This document shows, piece by piece, positions 9,104 to 18,413 of a DNA stretch of 64,000 bases. The notes below the pieces were generated by a model. The model was not told the origin of the DNA. It made no database searches and saw only the letters and a program-made list of their open reading frames with translations. The number at the start of each line of letters is the position of its first letter. Position 1 is the stretch's first letter. The position numbers and the translations under genes are program-made. Source of the stretch: Niallia sp. Man26 (GTDB lineage: Bacteria > Bacillota > Bacilli > Bacillales > Cytobacillaceae); the NCBI RefSeq assembly GCF_022049065.2, contig NZ_CP095743.1, positions 3,487,001 to 3,551,000 on the forward strand. Reading direction: 5' to 3'.

Positions 9104-10084
9104 TCATCCCATTATCTTTTCTTTAACCTTTTTAGGAAACTTCCATAAGATATCTCCTAAAAGGAAATCACCTCTTAAATAATTATTAATAACTATTTTT
9201 TTAATTATATTTTTTATACTTTTGTTGTTATATTTATGGGATTTTTTCCATTCTGGAAAATACTTATTTAATGTTACTTTAATATTGTTTAATATTGTAA
9301 GCCTTATCTCTAATTCATCTACGTACATTAATTTAAATAATAATCCATGCAAGAGATGGTCTATAAATAAACTTTCAACTTCAGTTTTATTATTAGTGAG
9401 CTTCCCATTTTTCTCTAATTCTTTATAGGTATTCTCGATCATATATATTAAATCATTCAACTTCAAAGGGTTTATCATATTTGTTTGAGAAGTATTTCTT
9501 GAAGTTTCATAAGAATAAAGAGCCTTATTAATTTTCACTATATTATTAGCATTAGCAACTACTACTGGCACAATCCCTAAATCTTCATACCAGTATCCCT
9601 CCGGAAAACTAAAAAATTTCCATAACTCTCTACTATACACTTTATTCCAAGGAGCAGTTTTTGAGTTATGCAAACCTGTCCCAGCTTTAATATATTTTTT
9701 CTTACCTTTCCTATTAAAGTTATAATAGTCAAAGATAACCAAGTCGCACTGTTTGTTTGTTAGTACATTTATACATTCTTGAATAGCATTTTCCTCTAAA
9801 AAATCATCACTATCCACAAACATAAAATATTTTCCTTTTGCAATACTAATCCCTAAATTTCTTGCACTTGCTTGACCACCATTTTCTTTATTAATTATTT
9901 CTATTCTACTATCATCATTTCCAATATTTTCTAAAATACTTAAAGAATTATCAGTTGAGCCGTCATTAATTGCTAGGATTTGAATATTTTGATAAGATTG
10001 ATTTTTTATGGAATTTATGCATCTTGCAACGTACGCTTCAACATTATATATTGGTACTATTACACTTATTAATGGATTATTCAT
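9104..10084 (-). CDS. Family 2 glycosyltransferase
   Basis: A 326-residue GT2 enzyme with the classical motifs at the very N-terminus: ISVIVPIYNVEAYV, INDGSTDNS and MFVDSDDFLEE, the last containing the DxD metal/nucleotide site. The C-terminal 200 residues are helical with a basic end. It resembles EpsH/EpsJ-type transferases of Bacillus exopolysaccharide operons. It is inverting by family; donor and acceptor are unknown. It lies between the priming transferase and the GT26 gene with short gaps (about 70 bases each), consistent with one transcript. Confidence 0.88.
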   Translation of the reverse strand: MNNPLISVIVPIYNVEAYVARCINSIKNQSYQNIQILAINDGSTDNSLSILENIGNDDSRIEIINKENGGQASARNLGISIAKGKYFMFVDSDDFLEENAIQECINVLTNKQCDLVIFDYYNFNRKGKKKYIKAGTGLHNSKTAPWNKVYSRELWKFFSFPEGYWYEDLGIVPVVVANANNIVKINKALYSYETSRNTSQTNMINPLKLNDLIYMIENTYKELEKNGKLTNNKTEVESLFIDHLLHGLLFKLMYVDELEIRLTILNNIKVTLNKYFPEWKKSHKYNNKSIKNIIKKIVINNYLRGDFLLGDILWKFPKKVKEKIMG

Positions 10085-10158
10085 TTTTTTACCTCTTTAA
10101 ATTAATAAACTCAAACAAAGTTTACATTCACTCTAATTAACTAAAAAATGAATGAAAC

Positions 10159-10827
10159 TTAAAACGCATCTTTTGAACCAAAAAGAACAATAAATGTCTT
10201 AAAAATGATTTTTATGTCAAAAACCAATGATCTTTTTCTTATATAAAATAAGTCTAATTCCACCATTTCATAAAATCCAATATTACTTCTCCCACTAACC
10301 TGCCACAAACCTGTACAACCTGGAACTACCAATAATCTTTGTTTATCGTAATCAGTGTATTCTTCAACTTCTCTTGGTAAAGGTGGTCTTGGTCCTACTA
10401 TACTCATCTCACCTTTTAAGACATTTAGTAATTGCGGTAATTCATCAATACTTGTTTTTCTTAGAAAACGACCTATTTTAGTGATTCTCGGGTCGTACTT
10501 CATTTTAAACATTGCACCCTCTACCTCATTGAATTCCATTAACTCTTTAAGCTTTTCTTCCGCATTAACCACCATTGAACGAAATTTATACATATTGAAT
10601 TTTTTTCCATCTTTACCTATCCTAATCTGCTTGAAAAATACCTTTCCCTTTGGATCTTCAATTTTTATAATTAAAGCAATAACTACAAATAGCCAACTTA
10701 AAAAAACTAAACCAATTATTGAACAAGCAATATCTAAAATCCTTTTGATATATAAATAAACTCTTTTTTCACTATCTACATCATTAACAAACAATACATT
10801 TTGTTTTCCATTCTCCAAAACACCCAC
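10159..10827 (-). CDS. Undecaprenyl-phosphate sugar-1-phosphate transferase (priming enzyme)
   Basis: A 222-residue protein of the bacterial sugar transferase family (EpsL/WbaP C-terminal type). It has one N-terminal reentrant/membrane helix (residues about 34-53), then KVFFKQIRIGKDGKKF, YKFRSM, the TKIGRFLRKTSIDELPQLLNVL signature split here into parts, GPRPPLPREV and PGCTGLWQVSGRS. It transfers a hexose-1-phosphate to undecaprenyl phosphate, the first committed step of the repeat unit. Its place directly after the wzy-like gene and before the glycosyltransferases fits this role. Confidence 0.93.
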   Translation of the reverse strand: MGVLENGKQNVLFVNDVDSEKRVYLYIKRILDIACSIIGLVFLSWLFVVIALIIKIEDPKGKVFFKQIRIGKDGKKFNMYKFRSMVVNAEEKLKELMEFNEVEGAMFKMKYDPRITKIGRFLRKTSIDELPQLLNVLKGEMSIVGPRPPLPREVEEYTDYDKQRLLVVPGCTGLWQVSGRSNIGFYEMVELDLFYIRKRSLVFDIKIIFKTFIVLFGSKDAF

Positions 10828-10877
10828 ACTCCTTAAAAGTTATTTAATTAATACCTAAGGAAAGGAATTATTATAAG

Positions 10878-12056
10878 CTACCTTGATAATTTTAAATCTT
10901 TGTCAGAATTATTTAGAATTATGCCTAAACAAACAGCTATGCTTAAAATTAAGGCAGCAAATGACTCAGAAGCTATAAATATATTTTCTGTGAAACAACT
11001 TATTAATATTGTAATCATTATTAATGTTAAAGAGAAATTCCCTTGTTTCCTAAAATTTCTTATGCCTATTACAAATAAACTAATTATTACGAATAAAAAC
11101 ACAAGAAAACCTACACCACCGAACTCCATTAGCATTCTTAGATATTCATTATGCATTGCATATCCATAATATGACTTATCAAGATAGGCACTAGTTTCCC
11201 AACCTGTACCGAATATTTTTGTAATAAAAGGAGTATTTAACCACCCTTCAATTCCAGATTCCCATCTACCAATCCTCCAAGTAAATGAATCCTCTTGATT
11301 TGAATATACATTTCCATATGACAAATTAAATATTCTCGTTTCAAAAAGTCTATCTTTAAAAATAATAAATAAAACCACACTACTTAAAATCATTCCTAAA
11401 AAATAGAATAAACTTTTCAACTTGTTCTTACTCCAACTTATAATTGAGTAAAGTATTAACATAATTATTATTGCGAATGATGTTCTTGAACCGGTGCCCA
11501 GTAAAACAATAATTATATTTAATAAAATATAAGCTGAATAAAAAATTTTTATTCTCTTACTCTTAGTGAAAACAATTTTTTCAAGCAAAAAAATTATTAA
11601 TATTACTATGTATATAGAATAAAAATTGGAATGATAAAAAAGACTAGTAACCCTTCCTGTTTCAGTTAGTTGTGCCATTTGTATTAAGGCAATAAATGAA
11701 AAAACTAAAGAAAAAAATATAAAGTAATTTCTATAATCAAATCTTTTTATAACGATTAATAGAAAAAGAGGAGCAAATAGCAGAACCCTAGCAGTTTTTT
11801 CTATGCTAAATCCAATAGGAGAACTATATAGAAACATATATAAAGAGGGAATAAAAAATATTAAAAACATTATTAATGTTGAGTTGAAAATTCTTTTTTC
11901 AAACTCATTCATTTTTGATAGCTTCAATAATATCAACAAACTACTAAAAATAGAGAGAAAAAGTAGGGCTCCATATTTTGAAAGGAAAAACACTTGAATA
12001 AATGGATTTAAGACCGCTAAAAAAGAATAAAAGAAACCTAATAATATATACAACAT
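10878..12056 (-). CDS. Wzy-like O-antigen/exopolysaccharide polymerase
   Basis: A 392-residue very hydrophobic protein with about 10-12 membrane helices. A large external loop containing GRWESGIEGWLNTPFITKIFGTG and HNEYLRMLMEFGG (here as separated motifs) is typical of the Wzy_C/O-antigen ligase-like family. It would join lipid-linked repeat units outside the membrane. It is the first gene after the structured RNA at 12255-12383, so it is the first gene whose transcription would depend on processive antitermination, as in the B. subtilis eps operon. Confidence 0.85.
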   Translation of the reverse strand: MLYILLGFFYSFLAVLNPFIQVFFLSKYGALLFLSIFSSLLILLKLSKMNEFEKRIFNSTLIMFLIFFIPSLYMFLYSSPIGFSIEKTARVLLFAPLFLLIVIKRFDYRNYFIFFSLVFSFIALIQMAQLTETGRVTSLFYHSNFYSIYIVILIIFLLEKIVFTKSKRIKIFYSAYILLNIIIVLLGTGSRTSFAIIIMLILYSIISWSKNKLKSLFYFLGMILSSVVLFIIFKDRLFETRIFNLSYGNVYSNQEDSFTWRIGRWESGIEGWLNTPFITKIFGTGWETSAYLDKSYYGYAMHNEYLRMLMEFGGVGFLVFLFVIISLFVIGIRNFRKQGNFSLTLIMITILISCFTENIFIASESFAALILSIAVCLGIILNNSDKDLKLSR

Positions 12057-12254
12057 TTCACACCTCTAAAAAACTCTAAAAAGTCTTTTAACTATACAGA
12101 AATTTTTCTGACAGAGTATATTTCATTTTTTTATTACAACCATAATTATAAATACCTATGTTATCTAATTTATATCTAGAAATCAGTTATTTTGAACTAA
12201 TAAAATTATATATAAAAGAAAGACTTGTTATGTACATTTATATAATTATATCCG

Positions 12255-12383
12255 TTAGCCCGACAAAGTTAGTGTGCAAGATGAATGTTCATATTGCTTA
12301 TAGAAATGATAATCATACAAAAATGTATTTCCTCCTTTTTTAAATTCGGAATATTTACCATTCATTCTTCTTACACACCTAAC
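12255..12383 (-). ncRNA. EAR / epsC-type processive antitermination RNA (candidate)
   Basis: In the 366-base gap between the tyrosine kinase gene and wzy, minus strand, two distant arms pair: 12370-12383 (GTTAGGTGTGTAAG) with 12268-12280 (CTTGCACACTAAC), 13 pairs with one bulged G, extended inside by GAATG/CATTC. Inside lies AGGAGGAAATACATTTTTGTA with a small hairpin, and after the closing arm comes GTCGGGCTAACGG. The location, strand and size match the eps-associated RNA of Bacillales, found between epsB and epsC, which lets polymerase read through terminators of long polysaccharide operons. Helices are seen directly; the family assignment rests on memory of the consensus and on location. 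Confidence 0.65.
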
Positions 12384-12422
12384 TTATAAAAAACATTAAT
12401 AACTTTTTATTCAACCTATTCT

Positions 12423-13130
12423 TTAGTTAGTACCATAATAATAATAATTATTATGTTTATCTAACTTTTTGTTATTCAAAACAACCCCTAAAATTTTTCC
12501 ATTTGAAGCTGACAAGAGTTCTTTTGCTTTCATTAAAGATTCTTTCTCAGTAGATCCACTACTCACAACCAACAAACTACCTTGACATATATTTGCTAGA
12601 ATTTGTGCGTCTGTTACCGCTAATACTGGCGGGGTATCAAAAAGCACAATATCAAATTCTTCAAGGGCTTGGTCCATAAAGTTTTTCATCGCACGCGAAC
12701 TTAATAGCTCAGATGGATTTGGAGGGATTGGTCCACTTGGTAGAATAAATAAATTTTTTTCATCATATGCCTGAACTGCTTCCATTAAAGAGATTTGGCT
12801 TGTTAGAACTGATGTTAAACCTGATGTATTAATGGTATTAAATGTATAATGGACAGTAGGTTTCCTTAAGTCTGCATCCACTAGCAGCACAGTTTTACCT
12901 TGCTGCGCAAATACAACTGCCAAGTTTGCCGCTGTCGTTGATTTACCTTCTCCTGGACCTGTTGATGTTATCATTATAGTTCTAATCTCTTCATCCACAC
13001 TAGAGAACAAGATATTTGTTCTAATAGTTCGATATTGTTCAGATATTGGTGATTTAGGGTCATATTGAGCTATAACTTTTCTTCTACTATCTAATAACCG
13101 CTTTTTGTTTGTTTTTTTATTTATTAGCAA
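12423..13130 (-). CDS. Bacterial tyrosine kinase (CpsD/CapB/EpsB type)
   Basis: A 235-residue BY-kinase. Walker A is TGPGEGKSTTAANLA, Walker A' is VLLVDADLRKP, Walker B is VLFDTPPVL, and the C-terminus carries the autophosphorylated tyrosine cluster (NNYYYYGTN). It works with the membrane activator encoded just upstream to control chain length and export of the exopolysaccharide. The start is TTG at 13130 with GAGGTGAT just ahead; it overlaps the end of the activator gene by 14 bases, so translation is coupled. The PHP phosphatase encoded at 14747-15514 is the expected antagonist. Confidence 0.93.
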   Translation of the reverse strand: MLINKKTNKKRLLDSRRKVIAQYDPKSPISEQYRTIRTNILFSSVDEEIRTIMITSTGPGEGKSTTAANLAVVFAQQGKTVLLVDADLRKPTVHYTFNTINTSGLTSVLTSQISLMEAVQAYDEKNLFILPSGPIPPNPSELLSSRAMKNFMDQALEEFDIVLFDTPPVLAVTDAQILANICQGSLLVVSSGSTEKESLMKAKELLSASNGKILGVVLNNKKLDKHNNYYYYGTN

Positions 13131-13854
13131 CTATATCACCTCTTTTACTTACAATGTTACCTCTTATTCTTGCTTCTTTACTATCATTAATATTTGTAAT
13201 TGATCCCAATACTGGCAAGTCTAGTAATTTTTCAATGTCTTGTTCTGTTTTAATAGTGTTATCTAAGTATTCTAATATGAATGCTAGAACTACTCCAATT
13301 ACTAAACCTATTAATGCAGCAATCACGATATTTAAAGGTGGATTTGGACTCACTGGTGATTGGTTTTCTTGCTCGTCTGCTAGTGGCAGTATACTTACAT
13401 TATCGACTTTCATTAGTTCCTTAATTTGTTCTTCAAATACTTCTGCTGTTTTATTAGCAATGTCTAACGCTAATGCTGGATTAGAATCTGTAACAGACAC
13501 TGTCATAATTTGCGAATTTTGTGCACTTTCAACAGTAATTTTACTATTTAAGACTGCTATACTCATATCTAAATTAAGGTCATTACGTACATCATTTAAT
13601 ATTGCAGCGCTCTTAATTATAACGCTGTAAGTATTTATTAATTGAATATTTGTTTGCACTTGGTTAGTATTATAAATACTTTCACTATCTTCTGCTTGAT
13701 TAACAAGAATTTGCGTTGAAGATTTATACTCAGGTGTTAGAACGAAGTAACTTACAACTCCGCTTATAATGATGGCTAATAATGTAATGGAAAATATTAA
13801 TGCAACTCTTTTTCTTAATGTTTGAAATAAATCCTTTAAACTAATTTCTTCCAT
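13117..13854 (-). CDS. Wzz-type chain-length determinant / kinase activator (CapA/EpsA/YveK type)
   Basis: A 245-residue protein with two membrane helices (about residues 18-40 and 170-192) flanking an extracellular alpha/beta domain, the Wzz layout. The second helix is preceded by the conserved Pro-rich turn (SPVSPNPPLNI). The C-terminal cytosolic tail activates the separate kinase encoded by the next gene in Gram-positives. It is the first gene after the 890-base leader region and has a strong ribosome site (AGGAGG) and a likely promoter 35 bases upstream. Confidence 0.9.
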   Translation of the reverse strand: MEEISLKDLFQTLRKRVALIFSITLLAIIISGVVSYFVLTPEYKSSTQILVNQAEDSESIYNTNQVQTNIQLINTYSVIIKSAAILNDVRNDLNLDMSIAVLNSKITVESAQNSQIMTVSVTDSNPALALDIANKTAEVFEEQIKELMKVDNVSILPLADEQENQSPVSPNPPLNIVIAALIGLVIGVVLAFILEYLDNTIKTEQDIEKLLDLPVLGSITNINDSKEARIRGNIVSKRGDIVANK

Positions 13855-13885
13855 GATTTCCTCCTAAAAAAAAATAAAAACCATT

Positions 13886-13920
13886 CATAATTATAACATA
13901 TACCAACCATTGCAGGAATT
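13886..13920 (-). promoter_or_regulatory. Probable extended -10 promoter of the exopolysaccharide operon
   Basis: On the minus strand TGTTATAAT (TATAAT at 13890-13895) is an extended -10 hexamer, about 35 bases before the wzz ATG, followed by a T-rich stretch and AGGAGG. The -35 region is poor (TTCCTG-like). Read by eye only. Confidence 0.5.
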
Positions 13921-14746
13921 GACTTTTTATGTAATATCTTTTATTTAATAATGCACACTATTATCTCCGAAATCTACTTTACCAAGTAATTTACATTATT
14001 AAAAGTCCTTTTTTAAATTTAGGGAGTAATTCCCTATGTATATAAGTAACAATCTTCAAAATAATATATTAATTCTATGTACGTAAATAAATTTAATGAA
14101 GAACAATAATTAGTTCTAACATATATTCTCATAAACCGAAACAAGCTTAACTTAACCATTACTAACGGAAAGTTGGTAATGACATTTATTCTTTATATTT
14201 ACCAGGTACCAATTTTTTTTGGTAAAAAAAACAATTACTATATATTCATTCAATCTAAATCGACTACTCACAAAGGAAATAAAATCACTGCGTATTAATT
14301 TACACCATAAGTGTTCTGTATTATTATAAGCTGATAAAAAATACTAATAATCTTTTGTGCGAGTTCTTTATAACGCACAATAGTTATAATAGCATCGTCT
14401 ACCTATCCCCGTAAATAGGTAGTTTTTTCCTTTATTCATTTTTTCGTTGCATAACTCCCTCCTTTGCTTTTCATAATAAATTCAACTAAACAAATAATAT
14501 TAAAATAACCAAAGAGCGATGAGATTCAAATCAATTATTCACTAAATTATATTATTATTAAGATTAAACTAAATCATAATAGATGATTGTTTCCATATAA
14601 ATTTCACAAGGAACCATTACTAAAAGTGATTATTAAATAAGAACGCAACGCGAATAATTAAATAGACCTATAGTACACAAACTTAAGGAATGAGAAATTA
14701 GCTGAGAAATAATAAATTATATTAGATGTTTTCGGGGATGTAGTTG
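13921..14746 (-). other. Long leader/intergenic region upstream of the exopolysaccharide operon
   Basis: About 830 bases without a convincing gene. It holds the leader peptide and hairpins described at 14355-14466, a hairpin TAGGGA/TCCCTA at 14021-14035, and an AGAAC...GTTCT dyad at 14099-14117 that loosely resembles a SinR site. The unusual length between a phosphatase gene and its partner kinase genes suggests regulation rather than neutral spacer. Confidence 0.4.
14355..14466 (-). promoter_or_regulatory. Structured leader with a six-codon leader peptide
   Basis: On the minus strand a near-perfect ribosome site (AAAGGAGGG, 14457-14465) precedes ATG at 14452 and a tiny frame encoding MQRKNE then TAA (14432-14452). 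Directly behind come two hairpins: CTACCTAT/ATAGGTAG (14399-14422) and GTGCG/CGCAC (14357-14378). This looks like a translational or transcriptional attenuator leader, but I do not recognise the family. Read on the plus strand, the first hairpin is followed by TTTTTT (14423-14428) and could instead be an intrinsic terminator of a plus-strand small RNA. Confidence 0.4.
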
Positions 14747-15514
14747 TTAAAATATCCCCAAAAACTTCTTTTTCTTTCTAAAGGGTTGAGGCATTATTTT
14801 ATTTATATTTTTATCTTCAATTAACAACTCAGCATTATCTAAAAATAAGTAAACATAATCTAATCCAAATTTCTTCTCAATTTCATCGTATGCTTGGCTC
14901 ATTTTAAAGGTTCGTGTTGTAGTATTGTGGGCATCTGATGCAATAAAATGAGTTAGATTTGCTTCAATTAGTTGTTCAGAAAACTCCTTTATCCGTTTAC
15001 CAAAATAACCACAGACACTTGCACCAGTTACTTGAGTGAGTGCCCCGTTTTGAACTAGTTTATACAAAATATCCGTTTTCTCTTGAAGTTCCTTATTTCG
15101 CTCTGGGTGAACAATAACAGGGATAATTCCTTGAGTTAAAATATCATACAATAACCTTTCAGCATACCTAGGTACCGAGGAAGATGGAAATTCAATAAAA
15201 AGATACTTTGTATGATTAAGAGTAAGTATTTCCCCTTTCTTATACTCTTCTAAAACTTCTCCAAAGATACGTACCTCTTGTCCAGGCAGGATGGTAATCG
15301 GAACACTATTTTGTTTATAAACCTTATTTAAATACTCGACATGTTGGAGTATATCTTCTTTTCTATTATTGAACTGATTATTTTTATGATGAGGCGTGGC
15401 AATAATTGTTTTTATTCCTTCATCAACCGCAACTTTCGCCATCTCTAAGCTATCTTCTATAGTTTTGGCACCATCATCGATACCAGGCAATATATGACAA
15501 TGAATATCAATCAT
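14747..15514 (-). CDS. Tyrosine-protein phosphatase of the PHP family (YwqE/CpsB/CapC type)
   Basis: A 255-residue metal-dependent phosphatase: MIDIHCHILPGIDDGA carries the first metal-binding His pair, then ATPHH, GQEVRI, a VHPERN motif and the final ASDAHN. These residues bind the three metals of PHP phosphatases. It removes phosphate from the BY-kinase tyrosine cluster and so tunes polysaccharide output. It is on the same strand as the kinase operon but separated by about 890 bases, so it may have its own transcript. AAGGAGAGG precedes the ATG by about nine bases. Confidence 0.93.
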   Translation of the reverse strand: MIDIHCHILPGIDDGAKTIEDSLEMAKVAVDEGIKTIIATPHHKNNQFNNRKEDILQHVEYLNKVYKQNSVPITILPGQEVRIFGEVLEEYKKGEILTLNHTKYLFIEFPSSSVPRYAERLLYDILTQGIIPVIVHPERNKELQEKTDILYKLVQNGALTQVTGASVCGYFGKRIKEFSEQLIEANLTHFIASDAHNTTTRTFKMSQAYDEIEKKFGLDYVYLFLDNAELLIEDKNINKIMPQPFRKKKKFLGIF

Positions 15515-16095
15515 TTTGTATGTACCTCTCCTTTCATTCTTAATTTATTATACTAACAATACCAGCATTCTCCCAGCTCTTATATATTTTTTTTTGACTC
15601 ACTCTATAAATAAGCATATATATCGCTAATCCCTTTGTTTTTTCTTAATACATCAAAAATATATAAATAAGTACCACTAAATGTAAACGTTTCCTAGTTT
15701 CTTCTATTATATATAAATATTTATACAATAATTTAAACTAGGATTATATAAAGATATACTATCTTTTTCAGAAGACTGCAATGTTACACAAATATAATTT
15801 TTTGCTCAACTTCCCGTGATACTCCTACTTGAATTGTAATTAATAAATTTTTCTATAAAAAATTATTAAATTTAGGTTTATAGGTCGAAACACTTGGGTA
15901 TTTAGTCACCGTTATGATATTCTCTTTTTCTACTTTAATAATAACGGGGTGATTATCAGGACTTATTTCACAGCAATAAGCTTATTCATGTTCTTTGAAG
16001 CGTTACTGTCAAGGACGTTTTTTATACAAATATATTTCAGTTTAAAAATTCTTTACATCAAAAAATATAAATTAAAGTTATTGCGAGGGGCAAAA
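15515..16095. other. Intergenic region between divergent phosphatase and chemoreceptor genes
   Basis: No gene is seen. A TATAAT on the minus strand at 15547-15552 may serve the phosphatase gene. A weak CcpA-like box (two mismatches, ATGTAAACGTTTCCT) sits at 15681-15695. I see no clean SigD promoter for the chemoreceptor. The open frame upstream of the chemoreceptor start lacks a ribosome site and is not protein-like. Confidence 0.35.
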
Positions 16096-17775
16096 ATGGG
16101 AATTAAAAGAAAAGTGTTTATTGGGTTCGGTGCGATATTATTGTTTATTATTGGGTTTGCTTTTGTTGGTTATTGGGGAAATGATCGTGCTGATAATCAG
16201 ATGGCAACATTAATTGATACAGATTATAGACTTGTTTCTTTGGCAAATAACCTGGAGGAAAATGTTGCGGAACGTGTTATTATCGCTCGTGGTTATGTGT
16301 TATATGGAAATGAAAAATATAAAACGCAGTTTGCTCAGAAAACAGAGGAAGCTGACTTGTTAATGGATGAAATGAAAGAAATATTAGGGGATAATGCAGA
16401 TTTTGCTGATGCTGTTGCGAAAACGGCAAAATGGGAGAACCTCATTACAGATCAAGTTATTCCTGCTTACGATGAAGGGGGTTTTGATGCTGCAATACCA
16501 TTAATGGAGCAATATTGCCAAGTGTGGTCGTCAGATGCTATGGATGCTTGGGATAAGATAAAGGATACAGTTGATGGGCAATTATTTAAAACAAGTGATA
16601 GCATCATCTCGGAAAACCATGCCCAGAAGAATGTATTTATGGTAATGGCTGTTTTAACTGCAGTGATTGTGTTAGCTGTGGCTGCATGGATGATTTACAC
16701 TGTCGTAAAACCAATCAAAGTAATTGAAGGAAGACTTACTCAAATTAGTAATAATGATTTATCTGGAGAACCACTTTCTATCAATAGTAAGGATGAATTC
16801 TCGCAGCTTGCTAATGCTGTGAATATGATGGTCGCAAGCTTAGTAGGCATGATTGACCGCATTAAAACAACAGAAGGAAGATTGTTGGACACTTCAAGTC
16901 AGCTGCTTGGAGCAAGACAGGATTTGGAGGCCCAATCAGGTGGAATTCTTGAGTCTTTTGAACAAGTATCTATCGGTTCCATGCTTCAAAAGAATACAGC
17001 TAATGACATGGCTGCAACGATGTCTGAAGGTGCAAAAGGTATTGAGCTTATTGCAAGCTCCTCCTCTTCAGTTGCCGACTACTCAGTCCGTGTTAATGAC
17101 GCAGCAAGTGAAGGTAATAAAGTTATTCAAGAAACTTTGGATGAGTTAAAGGGCTTAAATAGTACTGTTACGGAAACAGTTTCCGTTATGGAAGGTCTCG
17201 GAGAAAGAACAAATAGAATTGGAGCAATATCAGAGGTTATCACTAATATTGCAGAGCAGACGAACCTGCTTGCTCTTAATGCGACAATTGAAGCTGCAAG
17301 AGCTGGCGAACATGGGAAAGGATTTGCTGTGGTTGCAACAGAGGTTAGAAAGCTTGCAGAGAACTCTAAAGCATCTGCAGAGGAAATTGCTGATTTGATT
17401 GCAGCAGTTAAACATGATACAGAAACAGCAGTCACTTCAACTATTAAAAGTAAAAGTGAGATGGAAAGCAGCTTATTTGCAGCTAATAATGCTGGTTTAG
17501 CTTTTAAAAACATTCTAGCTTCTATCGAGAACATCGTCGCACAGATTCAAGATATCTCTGCTACATCTGAAGAACTATCTGCTAGTGTTGAGGAAATCAC
17601 TGCCTCAGCTGATGAACTAGCCGCTATTGCAAGTGAAAATGTTGACCATGTTAATGCTGTAGCCTCTGCTTCTCAAAATCAAACTGCAACTAATGAACAA
17701 GTGGGCTGTTTGATAAATGAGCTGAATGAGATGTCTAAGGAACTTAATGATACAATGGAAAGATTCAAGTTATAA
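16096..17775 (+). CDS. Methyl-accepting chemotaxis protein
   Basis: A 559-residue chemoreceptor. Residues 10-30 are the first membrane helix, 31-177 a four-helix-bundle ligand domain (4HB_MCP-like), 178-202 the second helix ([19 protein letters not shown]), then HAMP to about 256 and a long coiled-coil signalling domain with the conserved hairpin tip around 385-410 ([20 protein letters not shown]). It would control CheA kinase in response to an unknown ligand. The ATG at 16096 was chosen because GAGGGG lies five bases upstream; a longer frame upstream has no such site. Confidence 0.93.
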   Translation: MGIKRKVFIGFGAILLFIIGFAFVGYWGNDRADNQMATLIDTDYRLVSLANNLEENVAERVIIARGYVLYGNEKYKTQFAQKTEEADLLMDEMKEILGDNADFADAVAKTAKWENLITDQVIPAYDEGGFDAAIPLMEQYCQVWSSDAMDAWDKIKDTVDGQLFKTSDSIISENHAQKNVFMVMAVLTAVIVLAVAAWMIYTVVKPIKVIEGRLTQISNNDLSGEPLSINSKDEFSQLANAVNMMVASLVGMIDRIKTTEGRLLDTSSQLLGARQDLEAQSGGILESFEQVSIGSMLQKNTANDMAATMSEGAKGIELIASSSSSVADYSVRVNDAASEGNKVIQETLDELKGLNSTVTETVSVMEGLGERTNRIGAISEVITNIAEQTNLLALNATIEAARAGEHGKGFAVVATEVRKLAENSKASAEEIADLIAAVKHDTETAVTSTIKSKSEMESSLFAANNAGLAFKNILASIENIVAQIQDISATSEELSASVEEITASADELAAIASENVDHVNAVASASQNQTATNEQVGCLINELNEMSKELNDTMERFKL

Positions 17776-17782
17776 TTAGTCA

Positions 17783-17812
17783 AAACGCCGCTTATTAAAC
17801 GGCGTTTTTTTC
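17783..17812 (+). terminator. Intrinsic terminator after the chemoreceptor gene
   Basis: AACGCCG pairs with CGGCGTT (17784-17790/17800-17806 region), followed by a run of seven T. It sits between convergent genes and has four T on the other strand, so it may work weakly both ways. Confidence 0.93.
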
Positions 17813-17819
17813 TTACATT

Positions 17820-18230
17820 TTAATAAACTAACTCAACCTCCCGATGCTCCCACACATCAAATAAATTCCCGTCCAAATCCTCCATTGTGAAAAAGTTTCC
17901 ATTATGTCCTTCATAGCTGATTTCGCTCACCAGTACTCCTTTTGCTAACAGCCTTTTATGAAGGAATTCAATATCGTCGGTGAAGAAGGTGATGATCCAG
18001 CGTTTTCTGCCTTCTACACGAAAGTGTGCACGAGACATGTCATCACTTTGTATAAGATGCAGGATAGGTCGTTCGTCTCGAAATAAACTGACGGAATCTT
18101 CTTGATGGTGTCTTGCATTAAAGCCGAAGTTTTCTGTCCACCACTCGGCAGCTCTTTCCATATCTGCTGTTGGGATAACATTATAAGCGATACCTAATAC
18201 TCTTCCCCTTGTACTGATGTTAGCTGTCAT
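17820..18230 (-). CDS. VOC superfamily (glyoxalase/bleomycin-resistance-like) protein
   Basis: A 136-residue protein with the paired beta-alpha-beta-beta-beta folds of the vicinal oxygen chelate superfamily: VLGIAYNVIPTADMERAAEWW at the start (shown split by family), LHLIQ in the middle and FFTMEDLDGNLFDVWE at the end, the usual D-P/D-G-N metal-side motif. The specific substrate cannot be told. It is a stand-alone gene converging on the chemoreceptor. AAGGAG lies 11 bases before the ATG. Confidence 0.75.
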   Translation of the reverse strand: MTANISTRGRVLGIAYNVIPTADMERAAEWWTENFGFNARHHQEDSVSLFRDERPILHLIQSDDMSRAHFRVEGRKRWIITFFTDDIEFLHKRLLAKGVLVSEISYEGHNGNFFTMEDLDGNLFDVWEHREVELVY

Positions 18231-18413
18231 TTCTCTTCACACTCCTTAAATCAATCGATTATTTCCTCATAAATTTGTTATTCTATCTCCTAGATGAAAA
18301 TACCTTTCAATAGTGCAAAGATAATGTTTTGGAACAGAATAATTGAATGCGCTTTCTATGGGTGTTATAGTGAAAATAAGTTATGACCTATATTAACGAA
18401 CGGAGATGTACTT

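Noticed and set aside
13109..13630. 173-codon plus-strand frame antisense to the wzz-like gene
   Set aside because: Shadow of a conserved gene.
14399..14428. Plus-strand terminator as proof of a plus-strand gene
   Set aside because: No plus-strand frame or promoter of note precedes it; the minus-strand leader reading explains more of the signals.
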